A stretch of 64,000 bases of DNA from Emcibacter sp. (GCA_021741205.1 JAIOYI010000003.1:62001-126000), one strand, 5' to 3'; shown: positions 54,874-63,534, numbered from the stretch's first letter. Numbers and translations are program-made. The notes: generated by a model from the letters alone, not told the origin.

Positions 54874-55966
54874 ATTCTGCTCTTCTTGCGCTGATCATAT
54901 CTCTATATACCTTACGTCCGGCCATCATGGCTTGATATATATCATCGGCGTTACCGCCTATTTTTCTGATGATTTCCTGATGATTATTTTTTAAAGCCTC
55001 TTTCCAGAGTTTTAACTGATCAGGAGAAAGTTCATGAACAGTAACATTGGGTTTCACCTTTAGCATATCTAGCAATGCGGACGCCATTTTACGTACCCCC
55101 GCCCGCGCCCCATCTGAAGAAGGAAAAGCATTATACACCCGTTGCTGTGACTGTGGTGATAGACTGTCGTACCATTTCTTACTGGCCACAATCATACCCG
55201 TATCATAAGCATGATGGGTCAGAACAAGATCAGATGCCTCATTCGAAATCCCCGTAACACTATAGAGTACGACATTGGTTTCCCCACCCTCCACAAGTCC
55301 CGTTTGCAAGGCAGGAATAAGATCATGAAAGGGCATCTGCAACATATCACCTTTCAAAGCGGCTATAACGGCTTGTGAGGCCTCAGACGCCTGGGACCGC
55401 AGCCGGTATCCAGCAGCATCCTGTGGTAATAGCAAGGGTTTCTTACCATACATGTGAAGCCAGCCGATTTCCACCCACCGGATCAGAATCAATCCCTTTT
55501 CGGCAAACAGTGGCTGAAAAATATCGAGCATGAAATTATCCATAACATAGTCAAGTTCTTCAACACTATCAAAAACATAAGGCGATAACAGAACAGATAA
55601 TTCGGGGATAACAGCCGATGCGCCGCCAATGGAGAAGCCCCCAAATTGCAATCTGTTGCGGCGGATATTCGTCATCGTGACTGGCTCACCACCCGCTTCT
55701 CCTCGGATGAGAAGTTTGACCTTAAAATCTGGTTCCCCCAAAATTTTTTGATCCAGATTTTTCTGGAATGTCTGCCAGTCCGTATCCCAAGGTGTCCCTG
55801 GAGCGGCAAAAGCTCCCACCGTTAGTTTTATCGGATCTCGTTCATCATCTGCCCCATGCGCTAGACTCACAATGGCCAGTGATAAAATACCAAGAAAAAC
55901 CGATCGGCTTATAATCATCACCAAACCGGCTGTATGGGGGCCCGTAGCCCTGTTTCGATAAAACAT
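54866..55966 (-). CDS. TRAP transporter substrate-binding protein (DctP)
   Basis: Periplasmic solute receptor of a TRAP transporter, 366 aa. Signal segment SVFLGILSLAIVSLAHGADD. Family features: LTVGAFAAPGTPWDTDWQTFQK, LQFGGFSIGGASAVIPELSVL, KPLLLPQDAAGYRLRSQASEASQAVIAALKG (the substrate-binding Arg region) and VVLYSVTGISNEAS. An inner Met at 55918 is an alternative start. The ATG at 55966 forms TAATG with the end of an upstream gene remnant. Ligand unknown; TRAP systems mostly carry carboxylates. Confidence 0.9.
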   Translation of the reverse strand: MFYRNRATGPHTAGLVMIISRSVFLGILSLAIVSLAHGADDERDPIKLTVGAFAAPGTPWDTDWQTFQKNLDQKILGEPDFKVKLLIRGEAGGEPVTMTNIRRNRLQFGGFSIGGASAVIPELSVLLSPYVFDSVEELDYVMDNFMLDIFQPLFAEKGLILIRWVEIGWLHMYGKKPLLLPQDAAGYRLRSQASEASQAVIAALKGDMLQMPFHDLIPALQTGLVEGGETNVVLYSVTGISNEASDLVLTHHAYDTGMIVASKKWYDSLSPQSQQRVYNAFPSSDGARAGVRKMASALLDMLKVKPNVTVHELSPDQLKLWKEALKNNHQEIIRKIGGNADDIYQAMMAGRKVYRDMISARRAEYE

Positions 55967-56040
55967 TATTCCCGAAGCTCCTCAATCAATAACAAGTCGG
56001 TGAAGGTACCACCCACGTCCACGTCCAAATGATATTCCAG
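55966..56040 (-). pseudogene. HyuA N-terminal remnant
   Basis: In one minus-strand frame this reads LEYHLDVDVGGTFTDLLL then IEELRE and stop. VDVGGTFTDLL is the first ATP loop found only at the N-terminus of HyuA/oxoprolinase ATPases. Only about 24 codons survive; the expected start is lost at the upstream junction with an HMG-CoA-lyase-like fragment and the remaining 650 or so codons are absent. Confidence 0.7.
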
Positions 56041-56344
56041 CTATTATGAAAATGACCCCGCAGTCTTTGGCCTTCCGAGCCATTTTTTCGAATCCACGAT
56101 AATTCATGAGAAGGCAAGTATAGGTCATATCCGAACTTCTAGGAAACAGGCGTAATAATTCCTCTGCATCGGCCATTTGCGGGACATGTTTAGGATTAAT
56201 AAAACTTGTAACCTTAATACGTCGATGACCAACGTCAATAGCCTTTTCAATCAAGGCTACTTTATCTTTTGTCGCAATAATTTTTTCTTTACTCTGAAGA
56301 CCATCCCTTGGGTAAATTTCCCGTATTTCACCGTAACTGGACAT
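56041..56344 (-). pseudogene. HMG-CoA lyase-like gene, 5' fragment
   Basis: About 100 codons matching the N-terminus of hydroxymethylglutaryl-CoA lyase: REIYPRDGLQSKEKI (normally EVGPRDGLQNE), DKVALIEKAIDVGHRRIKVTSFINPKHVPQMADAEELL, then YTCLLMNYRGFEKMARKAKDCGV. Full proteins are about 300 residues. The frame then runs into the HyuA remnant out of frame and stops at 55982. Would have lacked the metal ligands of the C-terminal half. Confidence 0.82.
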
Positions 56345-56477
56345 ATAATTATTTCACGTCACTCATTATAAAATATACGCACAGTTTACACAGAGATAGT
56401 CATAAATGGCAAGTTATTATATCATTATAACATTAATGCTTTATGCATGGAAATATATCTATAAATAAGGAAATCAT

Positions 56478-56512
56478 CTAAAAAAAACCCGCCATTAAAT
56501 CAATGGCGGGTT
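56478..56512 (-). terminator. Rho-independent terminator of the amidohydrolase gene
   Basis: Perfect 11-bp stem AACCCGCCATT / AATGGCGGGTT (56486-56496, 56502-56512), five-base loop, followed on the minus strand by eight or so T. Lies 38 bp after the stop of the dihydropyrimidinase-like gene. Confidence 0.93.
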
Positions 56513-56549
56513 GCTAGTACATTAGCAGGGAAGAAATCTGTATATACGT

Positions 56550-58022
56550 CTAATTTGGACGTTTCAAATATTGACCAATAGGATCGCCCACAATAACTCC
56601 GTTGTCATAAATAAGATGACCCCGTAAATATGTTTGCTTAACAGTCGCTGTCAATTGTTGACCTTCAAAGGGTGTATAGCCCTGAGTGGAGGGTGAATTC
56701 TCTGCGTTGACCACAAAACCCTGCGTGGGGTCGACAAGAACAATATCCGCATCAAAGCCTGGTGCTATATCACCCTTTGTACTTAGGCCATAACGACGTG
56801 CAGGGTTTGCACTCACCAATTCTGCCATATGATTATAGGACATACCACGTTTGCCGCCTTCTGTGATCAGGCCACACAATAGATATTCCGTGCCGCCAAA
56901 ACCAGATTTGGCCAAGAATATCTGATCTGGTTGTTTATTATCAATTTTCATTTCTTCCTTACAACAGGCATGGTCGGACACGATCCAGTCCACCTTATGA
57001 TCTAATACAGCCTCCCACAATGCCTCCACATCTTCGCGTGGACGAATGGGGGGATTAACCTTGGCATGACACCCACAGGGACTATCCACATCCAAGAGCA
57101 AATGACCGATCGTTACTTCCTTGCGAAAATTAATATGGGGAAAGGCCAATGACATTCTGGCCGCCGAATCCAACGCCTTGCGCGACGTTAAATGCAACAA
57201 ATTAATATTCACACATTCTGTTTCATGGGCAAGGTATGATGCAATGGCAATGGCCAGTCCCTCTGAATGGGGTGGACGGGATTCATGATAGGCACGAAGT
57301 CCAGTATGGATACCTTCCTCTTGCACCAATTGGGTATAGGCCGACATAATCTCTGCTGTTTCACAATGAAGACTACATGAAATGGCATCCTTTTTATCCG
57401 GATGTTCTTCCATAGCTTTTTTAACACCGCGCATAACAAATTCAAAATGAGCAAAATCATATTTTTCACCAGCTGGCGTCATAAGAAATTCACTTTGATC
57501 ACTCGACAACCCGTGAAGTCCGTGTGATCCGTAAAACATGAATATTTTAAAAGATGTGACCCCATATTCCCCCACAAGGTCAGGAATTTCCTTGATATGC
57601 TCTTTCATCATCGGGGCCAGATGATAACCATAGTCCACATAAAAGTTATCCGCTGAAAGAGCAAGCACTTCTGGAAAGAAATCACGGTATGGGCCACCTT
57701 TATTGAGATAATATTGCCCCGTCCTCATATAATTAAGGCTAGATGTCACCCCCCCCATTGCTGCAGCACGGCTTTCAGAGCGAGCATCTTGATCAAGAGG
57801 ATTATAAATTCCCGTATGCATATGCGCATCAACAAGCCCTGGAAACGCAAGTTTATTTTCCGCATCAACGATATGCTTGGCATCTTCCATAACCAAATTC
57901 ATTGCCAAGGTCACAATTTTTCCGTCCTTGATACCAATATCAAGAAGATCTACCGTATCTTTTCCAGGACGGACAACGCGGGCATTGGTGATAATGAGAT
58001 CATAAGTTAGTGTTTTGGTCAT
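56550..58022 (-). CDS. Dihydropyrimidinase/hydantoinase-type amidohydrolase
   Basis: Cyclic amidohydrolase, 490 aa. Metal ligands in order: HMH in GLVDAHMHTG (His67, His69), the carboxylated Lys159 in VTSFKIFMFY, His in SLHCETA (about 220), His in LLHLTS (about 277), Asp in IVSDHACC (about 350). Hydrolyses a ring amide such as a hydantoin, dihydropyrimidine, allantoin or related lactam. Divergent from the VOC/nitrilase-like operon; AAGGAG 11 bases before the ATG; strong terminator after it. Confidence 0.92.
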   Translation of the reverse strand: MTKTLTYDLIITNARVVRPGKDTVDLLDIGIKDGKIVTLAMNLVMEDAKHIVDAENKLAFPGLVDAHMHTGIYNPLDQDARSESRAAAMGGVTSSLNYMRTGQYYLNKGGPYRDFFPEVLALSADNFYVDYGYHLAPMMKEHIKEIPDLVGEYGVTSFKIFMFYGSHGLHGLSSDQSEFLMTPAGEKYDFAHFEFVMRGVKKAMEEHPDKKDAISCSLHCETAEIMSAYTQLVQEEGIHTGLRAYHESRPPHSEGLAIAIASYLAHETECVNINLLHLTSRKALDSAARMSLAFPHINFRKEVTIGHLLLDVDSPCGCHAKVNPPIRPREDVEALWEAVLDHKVDWIVSDHACCKEEMKIDNKQPDQIFLAKSGFGGTEYLLCGLITEGGKRGMSYNHMAELVSANPARRYGLSTKGDIAPGFDADIVLVDPTQGFVVNAENSPSTQGYTPFEGQQLTATVKQTYLRGHLIYDNGVIVGDPIGQYLKRPN

Positions 58023-58159
58023 TTTTCTTTTGTCTCCTTGCCTTAAACGAATAATATAATATCAGACTTAAGATAAGATAGGGGTGACTTTTGTCATTGC
58101 TTAAAAACCTTATCGCGCAGACTATCGGCGCTAGAAATTTATGACAAGGGACGATGAAT

Positions 58160-59074
58160 ATGACTTCTCAGGACTGCCGGACGGATGGCGAAGGCCGCAT
58201 CAAATGCGCTACTGTAAGTGCTACGGATGTCACTGCTGTCATACAGAGTTACAAAAATTATTTTGCTTATCGTGTGATAGAGGATGGCTTCGTCAGTGAA
58301 GATCAGGCAGCCGCATGGGGAGCAACAGGCATGGCAGGCAGCCGACAAGTCATTATGGGACCTGAAAGCGGGACTGAGGTCTTTATCCGAATTGTCCAAA
58401 ATGACGATATGCCAGATTATGAGCCTTTAAAGTCATATGGCTGGAATGCCATTGAGATCACTGTAAAGGATGTGGAGGCTCTGCATGAAAATTTGAAAAA
58501 CTCTCCCTTTCATATCATTGGTGTACCGACCTATCTGGATTTCTCGGACAAGATTTACCCCATGCAGGCGGTAGGTATCGCAAAAGAAGCCTTTTACCTA
58601 AATCAGGTACGTGGTGATCTTCCTGACTATGATCTACCCATGGCACGTTCTTTTGTCGATCATACATTTATCATGATTCTGGCAACGCCAGATATGAATA
58701 ATGCCATCAAATTTTACACAGAAAATTTTGGTTGGAATCAGGGAAATGCCTATTTCGTCAAATACAGCGTTATTAATCAGGCCTTTGATCTGCCAGAGGA
58801 AACGCCTCATCATTTGTCCATGACCTGCGTTGGGCGGATTGTAAATAACGAGATTGACCAATATCCAGAAACAACTATTGTCCGATCCTGTCGGAAAAAC
58901 AAGCTACCCCCAGGTATTGCCATGACCAGTTTTATGGTCGAGGATATGGATAAAGTGAAAGCAACATTGATTAGTGATCCTATCCGCATTGACATGGCCC
59001 CCTATAATGGGCGAAGATCGGCCTGTTGCATTGGAAATGCAGGTGAACTGATTGAACTGATCGAGGTAAAATAA
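58160..59074 (+). CDS. VOC-superfamily protein, two modules
   Basis: Glyoxalase/dioxygenase-fold protein, 304 aa from ATG 58160 (AAGGG nine bases upstream; an ATG six bases earlier is too close). Two vicinal-oxygen-chelate modules, about 15-125 (SATDVTAVIQSYKNYFAYRVIEDG) and 160-300 (ATPDMNNAIKFYTENFGW). Possible metal ligands are the His in FVDHTFIM and a Glu near the end (GELIELIE). Role could be isomerase, lyase or dioxygenase. Three bases before the nitrilase-like gene, so co-expressed. Confidence 0.85.
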   Translation: MTSQDCRTDGEGRIKCATVSATDVTAVIQSYKNYFAYRVIEDGFVSEDQAAAWGATGMAGSRQVIMGPESGTEVFIRIVQNDDMPDYEPLKSYGWNAIEITVKDVEALHENLKNSPFHIIGVPTYLDFSDKIYPMQAVGIAKEAFYLNQVRGDLPDYDLPMARSFVDHTFIMILATPDMNNAIKFYTENFGWNQGNAYFVKYSVINQAFDLPEETPHHLSMTCVGRIVNNEIDQYPETTIVRSCRKNKLPPGIAMTSFMVEDMDKVKATLISDPIRIDMAPYNGRRSACCIGNAGELIELIEVK

Positions 59075-59076
59075 CC

Positions 59077-60126
59077 ATGACAACAGGGAATAAACTGCTT
59101 GGCCCTAATTATTATGCCATCGCCCTGCAAACATCCATTGACACGGTGAACGGTTGTAACAACCGTGAAGATGCTCACTTTATCATGAATAAAACCATCA
59201 AACGTCTGGCAAAGGAAATTCAGTCCTGCAAGAAATTTGTCGGCTCTGATACCCAACTTGTGGTGCTGCCAGAATATTTTCTCACCGCCTATCCCATGGG
59301 GGAAACAATCCCTGACTGGGCGGACAAAGCCTGTCTTGATATGAACGGACCTGAATATGATGCCCTCGGCCGTATTGCACAGGATAATGGTATTTTTCTG
59401 TCCGGCAATGCCTATGAAAAAGACCCAAATTTCCTTGGACTTTATTTTCAGACCAGTTTTATCATTGATCCTTCTGGGGACATTATTTTACGGTACCGAC
59501 GGCTCAATTCAATGTTTGCCCCGACTCCCCATGATGTCTGGGACAAATATCTGGATATATATGGTATGGATGGTGTTTTTCCCGTTGCCCGCACAGAAAT
59601 TGGTAATCTGGCCACCATTGCATCCGAGGAAATTCTCTATCCCGAAATCGCCCGAAGTCTTGCCTTGCGCGGTGCTGAAATATTTCTGCATTCTTCAGGA
59701 GAAATCGCCTGCACGCATGACAGCCCAAAGAATATTGCCCGCCGCGCCCGTGCCATTGAAAATATGGCTTATGTGATCTCATCCAATTGTGGATCCATAA
59801 GGGGACATGACATGCCCGCCAATTCAACTGGCGGTAAATCAGCCATCATTGATTATCAAGGTTCGGTCTTACAAGAATCAGGCTGGGGCGATACCATGAC
59901 CGCCAATGCCTCGATCGATTTGAATGCTCTAAGGCGACATCGGCAGCGGCCGGGAATGAGCAATTTCCTCGCCCGCCAGCGCCTTGAACCCTTCGCCGAC
60001 ACCTATGCGAAGTCTGGAAGTCAGCCGGCCAATGGCCTTCTGGATGAAAAAGGCCAGCACATAATACCTGACAGAAAATATTTCATGAACAATATGGTAA
60101 CCGCCATTCAGAAAATCACCCGCTGA
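59077..60126 (+). CDS. Nitrilase-fold protein lacking catalytic Cys and Lys
   Basis: Carbon-nitrogen hydrolase fold, 349 aa. The catalytic Glu is present (Glu66 in VVLPEYFL). The Lys of the usual YRKxxL is Arg142 (RYRRLN), and the nucleophilic Cys is Ser183 (TIASEEILYPEIARSLALRGAEIF, aligned by the following PE and GAE). Two of the three catalytic residues are therefore replaced without any frameshift, so this is either a divergent enzyme with another nucleophile or a pseudoenzyme. Its 3' end overlaps the convergent fnr-type gene by 11 bp. Confidence 0.88.
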   Translation: MTTGNKLLGPNYYAIALQTSIDTVNGCNNREDAHFIMNKTIKRLAKEIQSCKKFVGSDTQLVVLPEYFLTAYPMGETIPDWADKACLDMNGPEYDALGRIAQDNGIFLSGNAYEKDPNFLGLYFQTSFIIDPSGDIILRYRRLNSMFAPTPHDVWDKYLDIYGMDGVFPVARTEIGNLATIASEEILYPEIARSLALRGAEIFLHSSGEIACTHDSPKNIARRARAIENMAYVISSNCGSIRGHDMPANSTGGKSAIIDYQGSVLQESGWGDTMTANASIDLNALRRHRQRPGMSNFLARQRLEPFADTYAKSGSQPANGLLDEKGQHIIPDRKYFMNNMVTAIQKITR

Positions 60127-60811
60127 TATGTTCAGAAATCTCACGTAACCCTTTGCGGTCTTTCAACGTCACGACCCAAGCCTGTGATAGTTCAATATAA
60201 CCCCTGCTTTTCAGGCTGGAAAAGGCGCGGCTGACCGTTTCCACGGTAACACCGAGATAATCGGCAATATCAATTCGGGTCATGGGCAAAATGAAACTAT
60301 CAGAATGACCATCAAATTTCCGTTGCCGTTCATCAATATAAAGCAGAAAATAAGCAATTCTCTCCACAGCGTTTTTTCTACCTAGGACAAAGAGCTGATC
60401 CATCGTAACCGCTAACACACGGGACGCTATCTCATGCACTTTCTGCTCCAGAATAGGATGCGACTGATAAAGTCCCTGCAGGTCTTTCATGTTCCATCGA
60501 CAAGCCGTAACAGGAGCCAATGCCTGTACGCTAACACTATAGAAAGGCCCCGAAATAATACCAATAAAATCACCTGGATAGACGAAAGCCATTATCTGCC
60601 GCCGCCCGTCACTGGCGAGGCGCTCCAGAGTACATACCCCAGAAGAGAGATTGTAGACATATTGGGAGGAGTCTTCTTCATGAAGAAGGTAAGCGCCTTC
60701 ACCCACATTTACTCGGTGGGCAAAAGAAAACAAATAATCAATTTCTTTATCATCCATAGCAGAACATAAAGCGCTATTTCTCGCCATACATTGCTGGCAG
60801 GCTAAACCCAT
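60116..60811 (-). CDS. Crp/Fnr-family regulator (FnrL-like)
   Basis: Oxygen-responsive-type regulator, 231 aa from ATG 60811 (GGAG six bases upstream; two earlier ATGs have none). Cys5, Cys8, Cys16 in CxxC-x7-C spacing plus Cys104 could hold a [4Fe-4S] cluster as in alphaproteobacterial FnrL. Cyclic-nucleotide-binding-like domain (about 20-135), then a helix-turn-helix TRIDIADYLGVTVETVSRAFSSLKSRGYI with the E..SR recognition residues for TTGAT-type boxes. Alone on its strand between the nitrilase-like gene and the palindrome region. I saw no clear TTGAT-N4-ATCAA box nearby. Confidence 0.9.
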   Translation of the reverse strand: MGLACQQCMARNSALCSAMDDKEIDYLFSFAHRVNVGEGAYLLHEEDSSQYVYNLSSGVCTLERLASDGRRQIMAFVYPGDFIGIISGPFYSVSVQALAPVTACRWNMKDLQGLYQSHPILEQKVHEIASRVLAVTMDQLFVLGRKNAVERIAYFLLYIDERQRKFDGHSDSFILPMTRIDIADYLGVTVETVSRAFSSLKSRGYIELSQAWVVTLKDRKGLREISEHISG

Positions 60812-60888
60812 GCTGTTCTCCATAGCCATAGAAATAAAATCATAATACTGGAAAGTTTTTAACTGACAAGAGAGATTAAAAATATTAT

Positions 60889-60920
60889 TTAACCTTATTA
60901 GTATATACTAATAAGGTTAA
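60889..60920. repeat. Perfect 32-bp palindrome
   Basis: Each half is TTAACCTTATTAGTAT read inward; no mismatch and no spacer. It sits 78 bp upstream of the fnr-type start and overlaps the stop of a gene remnant. On the minus strand it is followed by ATAATATTTTT, so it could act as an AT-rich terminator. A symmetric operator or a recombination site are alternatives. Confidence 0.9.
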
Positions 60921-61003
60921 GACAGAGCTTCCTGTTCTGTGACGACCTCGGCATATTTGGCCTGAAGATCAAACAGATTGGCATCATGAGGGCGCAGATC
61001 CCG
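60917..61003 (-). pseudogene. C-terminal gene remnant without a start
   Basis: 28 codons reading RDLRPHDANLFDLQAKYAEV then VTEQEALS and stop, with protein-like composition, no in-frame start and a stop codon just upstream. HDANLFDL recalls the tail of amidohydrolase_2/PDC-hydrolase proteins, but the match is short. It begins seven bases after the cupin stop and ends inside the palindrome. Confidence 0.35.
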
Positions 61004-61010
61004 TTATAAA

Positions 61011-61997
61011 TCAATCATGTTCATGATCATGACCACCATGGTGATGATGATGGTGATGATGATGTGGATGATCATGCTGTCCGTGAATATGTTTCACTTG
61101 GGGATCATCATGATAATGGGGATTTTCGAAATCTCCCGGTCCATGGGGGTGATTATGACCATCCGATGCGGCCCATTGATATAACTGTGGTCGTTGACGA
61201 TACAGCTGAGCTGCAGCACGAAGTTTATTCTCGTCAGGATTGGACCAGGGATTAAAATGAAAATAATTATGTAATTTTGAATCCGTCCGACCAAAGGCTA
61301 TAGTCCCAAGCTTGCTACGGAACGACCCATGATTGATATAGGGGGGACGCCAGAAATAGCCCCCAGTAGGCAGATTACCGAATTGTAGCATCCATGATTC
61401 ACCCCAAATATGATAACTTTCTTCCGCACAATCATGATAGGAGATATTGTCCTGCATAAATTGAGGCGTCATGCAGTATAGGAATGAGATAGCCTCCGTC
61501 AATACATCATAATGCAACACCTTTATCATACAGCCCGCCGCTACCGAAGGATTAACCAGATTTCCCGGTGCCCACGGCGCATCCTCATAACCATTGACCG
61601 TGACAAATCCTTCTTTCAGACACAGGGGGTGGTGAGTGTCAGATTCCAAAAAGCTCGGCTCGCTATCATTATACATAACCAGAAGTTCACATCCCTGCGG
61701 CACATCAAGAGCGCCAAGGGCATATCCAGCGGGCACAAACAAATAATGTCCCTCCACACAATATTGTTCGCCAACTTTCAGGGCACCATTCAGAACTAAG
61801 ATTTCCACATCAGAATAGCTCATGCCGGGTTTTCTTTTATAGCCACCATCAAAACGCATCTTCAGGGTACAAGCCCCCACATCCGTATCAAGAGACAGAA
61901 CTTTAAAATGGCTGCCTGACGGCGTAAAGCCGGGAAGCGAAAAATTTTTGTAGGATTCGTTTAATTCAACAAATGGTTCAATATGAGGTCGCGCCAT
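61011..61997 (-). CDS. Cupin-type protein with a His-rich C-terminal tail
   Basis: 328 aa, AAGGA before the ATG. Two beta-rich cupin-like segments (about 40-130 with PGMSYSDVEILVLNGALKVGEQYCVEGHYLFVPAG, and about 165-260 with GESWMLQFGNLPTGGYFWRPPYINHG), resembling DUF4437/ChrR-type cupins. The last 45 residues are extremely rich in His, Asp and Gly, with a run of nine His and DHEHD at the end. The tail suggests metal storage or delivery (Ni, Zn, Co, Fe), perhaps to the metal-dependent amidohydrolases of the cluster (inference). No signal peptide. Confidence 0.8.
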   Translation of the reverse strand: MARPHIEPFVELNESYKNFSLPGFTPSGSHFKVLSLDTDVGACTLKMRFDGGYKRKPGMSYSDVEILVLNGALKVGEQYCVEGHYLFVPAGYALGALDVPQGCELLVMYNDSEPSFLESDTHHPLCLKEGFVTVNGYEDAPWAPGNLVNPSVAAGCMIKVLHYDVLTEAISFLYCMTPQFMQDNISYHDCAEESYHIWGESWMLQFGNLPTGGYFWRPPYINHGSFRSKLGTIAFGRTDSKLHNYFHFNPWSNPDENKLRAAAQLYRQRPQLYQWAASDGHNHPHGPGDFENPHYHDDPQVKHIHGQHDHPHHHHHHHHHGGHDHEHD

Positions 61998-62025
61998 AAT
62001 TTTTCCTTTTTATTTAATGTTATCG

Positions 62026-62295
62026 TTACCAGACTACTTTATCGGCATCTGCCCGATCAGGACGGGTAGGGACTTCTTCTTTACGAATTGCGCGGCGCAT
62101 GTCACCGTTGGTATTATATCCCTTATTCTGAATGATTTTCAGGAAGTTGGCTATCCAGCCATTGCGTTGTTCCTGAATGCCTTCCATTTCTTCCACAATG
62201 CCGTCATATCGCGCCTTCTGTGCGACTATTTCTGCATCCAGCCATGCCTTGACTTCGTCTGATCTTTCTGGCTTTTCATCCTGTACACGTTTCAT
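62026..62295 (-). CDS. Small charged helical protein, unknown
   Basis: 89 aa, not recognised. Mostly predicted alpha-helical with a strongly charged N-terminal half (DEKPERSDEVKAWLDAEIVAQKARYDGIVEEMEGIQEQ), possibly a coiled coil, and a basic/acidic C-terminus ending DADKVVW. AGGAG ten bases before the ATG. It lies between the CoA-transferase (33 bp) and the cupin (28 bp) genes on the same strand, so it is probably a real co-transcribed gene. Confidence 0.7.
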   Translation of the reverse strand: MKRVQDEKPERSDEVKAWLDAEIVAQKARYDGIVEEMEGIQEQRNGWIANFLKIIQNKGYNTNGDMRRAIRKEEVPTRPDRADADKVVW

Positions 62296-62328
62296 ATTCT
62301 CATGCTCCTGTTTTTGTCTTTTCTACTT

Positions 62329-63531
62329 TTATGACTGAGGCTCCGCCGTAATACCCTGTGTCAACAATTCTGCGATATCGCTGTCTGAATATCCAATCTC
62401 CTTCAGTATTTCGACACTCTGCTGACCCAATCGTGGTGGCAACCGCTTGATTTCAATAGGTGTTTCCGAAAATCTATAGGGTGTTCTTGCCATACGCAAT
62501 TTCCCCTCCGTCGGATGGTCGACCATTTGCCAAAAACCAGATTCGACCAGATGCGGATCATCAATAAGGTCATCCAACGTATTAACAATCATATGCGGCA
62601 CATTGGTAGGCTTGAAAAGTGCCAACCACTCTGCTGTCGTTTTTTTAGATAAGGCCTTTCCTGTTTCCGCATAACTCACATCAATATTAGCTAAGCGAGT
62701 TTTCATGTCCTTAAAGCGGGGATCGGTGAGCATATCAGGCCGATCCACCACCCTGCAAAATGTTTGCCAATGATTATCCCAATAGGGCAATACCGCAATA
62801 TAACCATCCTTGGTCTTATAAGGCCGTCTATGCTCACTCATCAGACGCGTATAGCCAGCCTTGCCAATAGACGGATCAAATGCCTGCCCCCAAAGATGTT
62901 CAACCATAACAAAAGATACCATGGTCTCATACATGGGCACTTCAATTTCCTGTCCTTTACCGTGACGTTCTCTGTGAAATAACGCCGCCAAAACCGCATT
63001 AACAACCGCCATAGCGGTGGTTTTATCCGCCAGAATTGTCGGTAGGTAGCGAGGTTCGCCCTCTACCATGCTCATGAGCATGGCAACCCCCGCACCGGCC
63101 TGAATACTGTCATCCAATGCACCTTTTTCGCCGTAGGGGCCATATTTGCTGTAACCATAGGTCGCACAATAAATTATATCTGGCTTCACAGCCTGTACCG
63201 CCGCATAATCAAGACCTAGCTTATCCATCGCTTGCGGTCGGAAATTATGGATCATGACATCAGCTTCTGACACAAGCTTCAGAGCCACTTTTCTTCCTTC
63301 TGGACTTTTTAGATCAAGAACAATGCTGCGTTTATTACGATTACACGTCAGAAAAAGCGCACTCATATCATCATGATTTCTGTTGGGACCAAGATGACGG
63401 TTTGTATCACCTACAGGCGGTTCCACCTTGATCACCTCTGCACCCATATCACCCAATATCTGACAAGCCCATGGCCCCAGAACGACACTGGTAAATTCAA
63501 CAATCTTCACACCTTTTAATGGACCGCTCAT
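62329..63531 (-). CDS. CaiB/BaiF (class III) CoA-transferase
   Basis: Class III CoA-transferase, 400 aa. N-terminus GVKIVEFTSVVLGPWACQILGDMGAEVIKVEPP, then FLTCNRNKRSIVLDLKSPEG, and the catalytic Asp in GALDDSIQAGAGV (about 141). GAGGA six bases before the ATG. Three bases after the amidohydrolase gene stop, so the two are co-translated. It would activate the acid made by ring opening in this cluster (inference). Confidence 0.93.
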   Translation of the reverse strand: MSGPLKGVKIVEFTSVVLGPWACQILGDMGAEVIKVEPPVGDTNRHLGPNRNHDDMSALFLTCNRNKRSIVLDLKSPEGRKVALKLVSEADVMIHNFRPQAMDKLGLDYAAVQAVKPDIIYCATYGYSKYGPYGEKGALDDSIQAGAGVAMLMSMVEGEPRYLPTILADKTTAMAVVNAVLAALFHRERHGKGQEIEVPMYETMVSFVMVEHLWGQAFDPSIGKAGYTRLMSEHRRPYKTKDGYIAVLPYWDNHWQTFCRVVDRPDMLTDPRFKDMKTRLANIDVSYAETGKALSKKTTAEWLALFKPTNVPHMIVNTLDDLIDDPHLVESGFWQMVDHPTEGKLRMARTPYRFSETPIEIKRLPPRLGQQSVEILKEIGYSDSDIAELLTQGITAEPQS

Positions 63532-63534
63532 ATC

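Noticed and set aside
60889-60920. dif/XerCD site
   Set aside because: A dif site has two 11-bp arms around a six-base asymmetric centre with a known core; this is a spacer-free perfect palindrome of different sequence.
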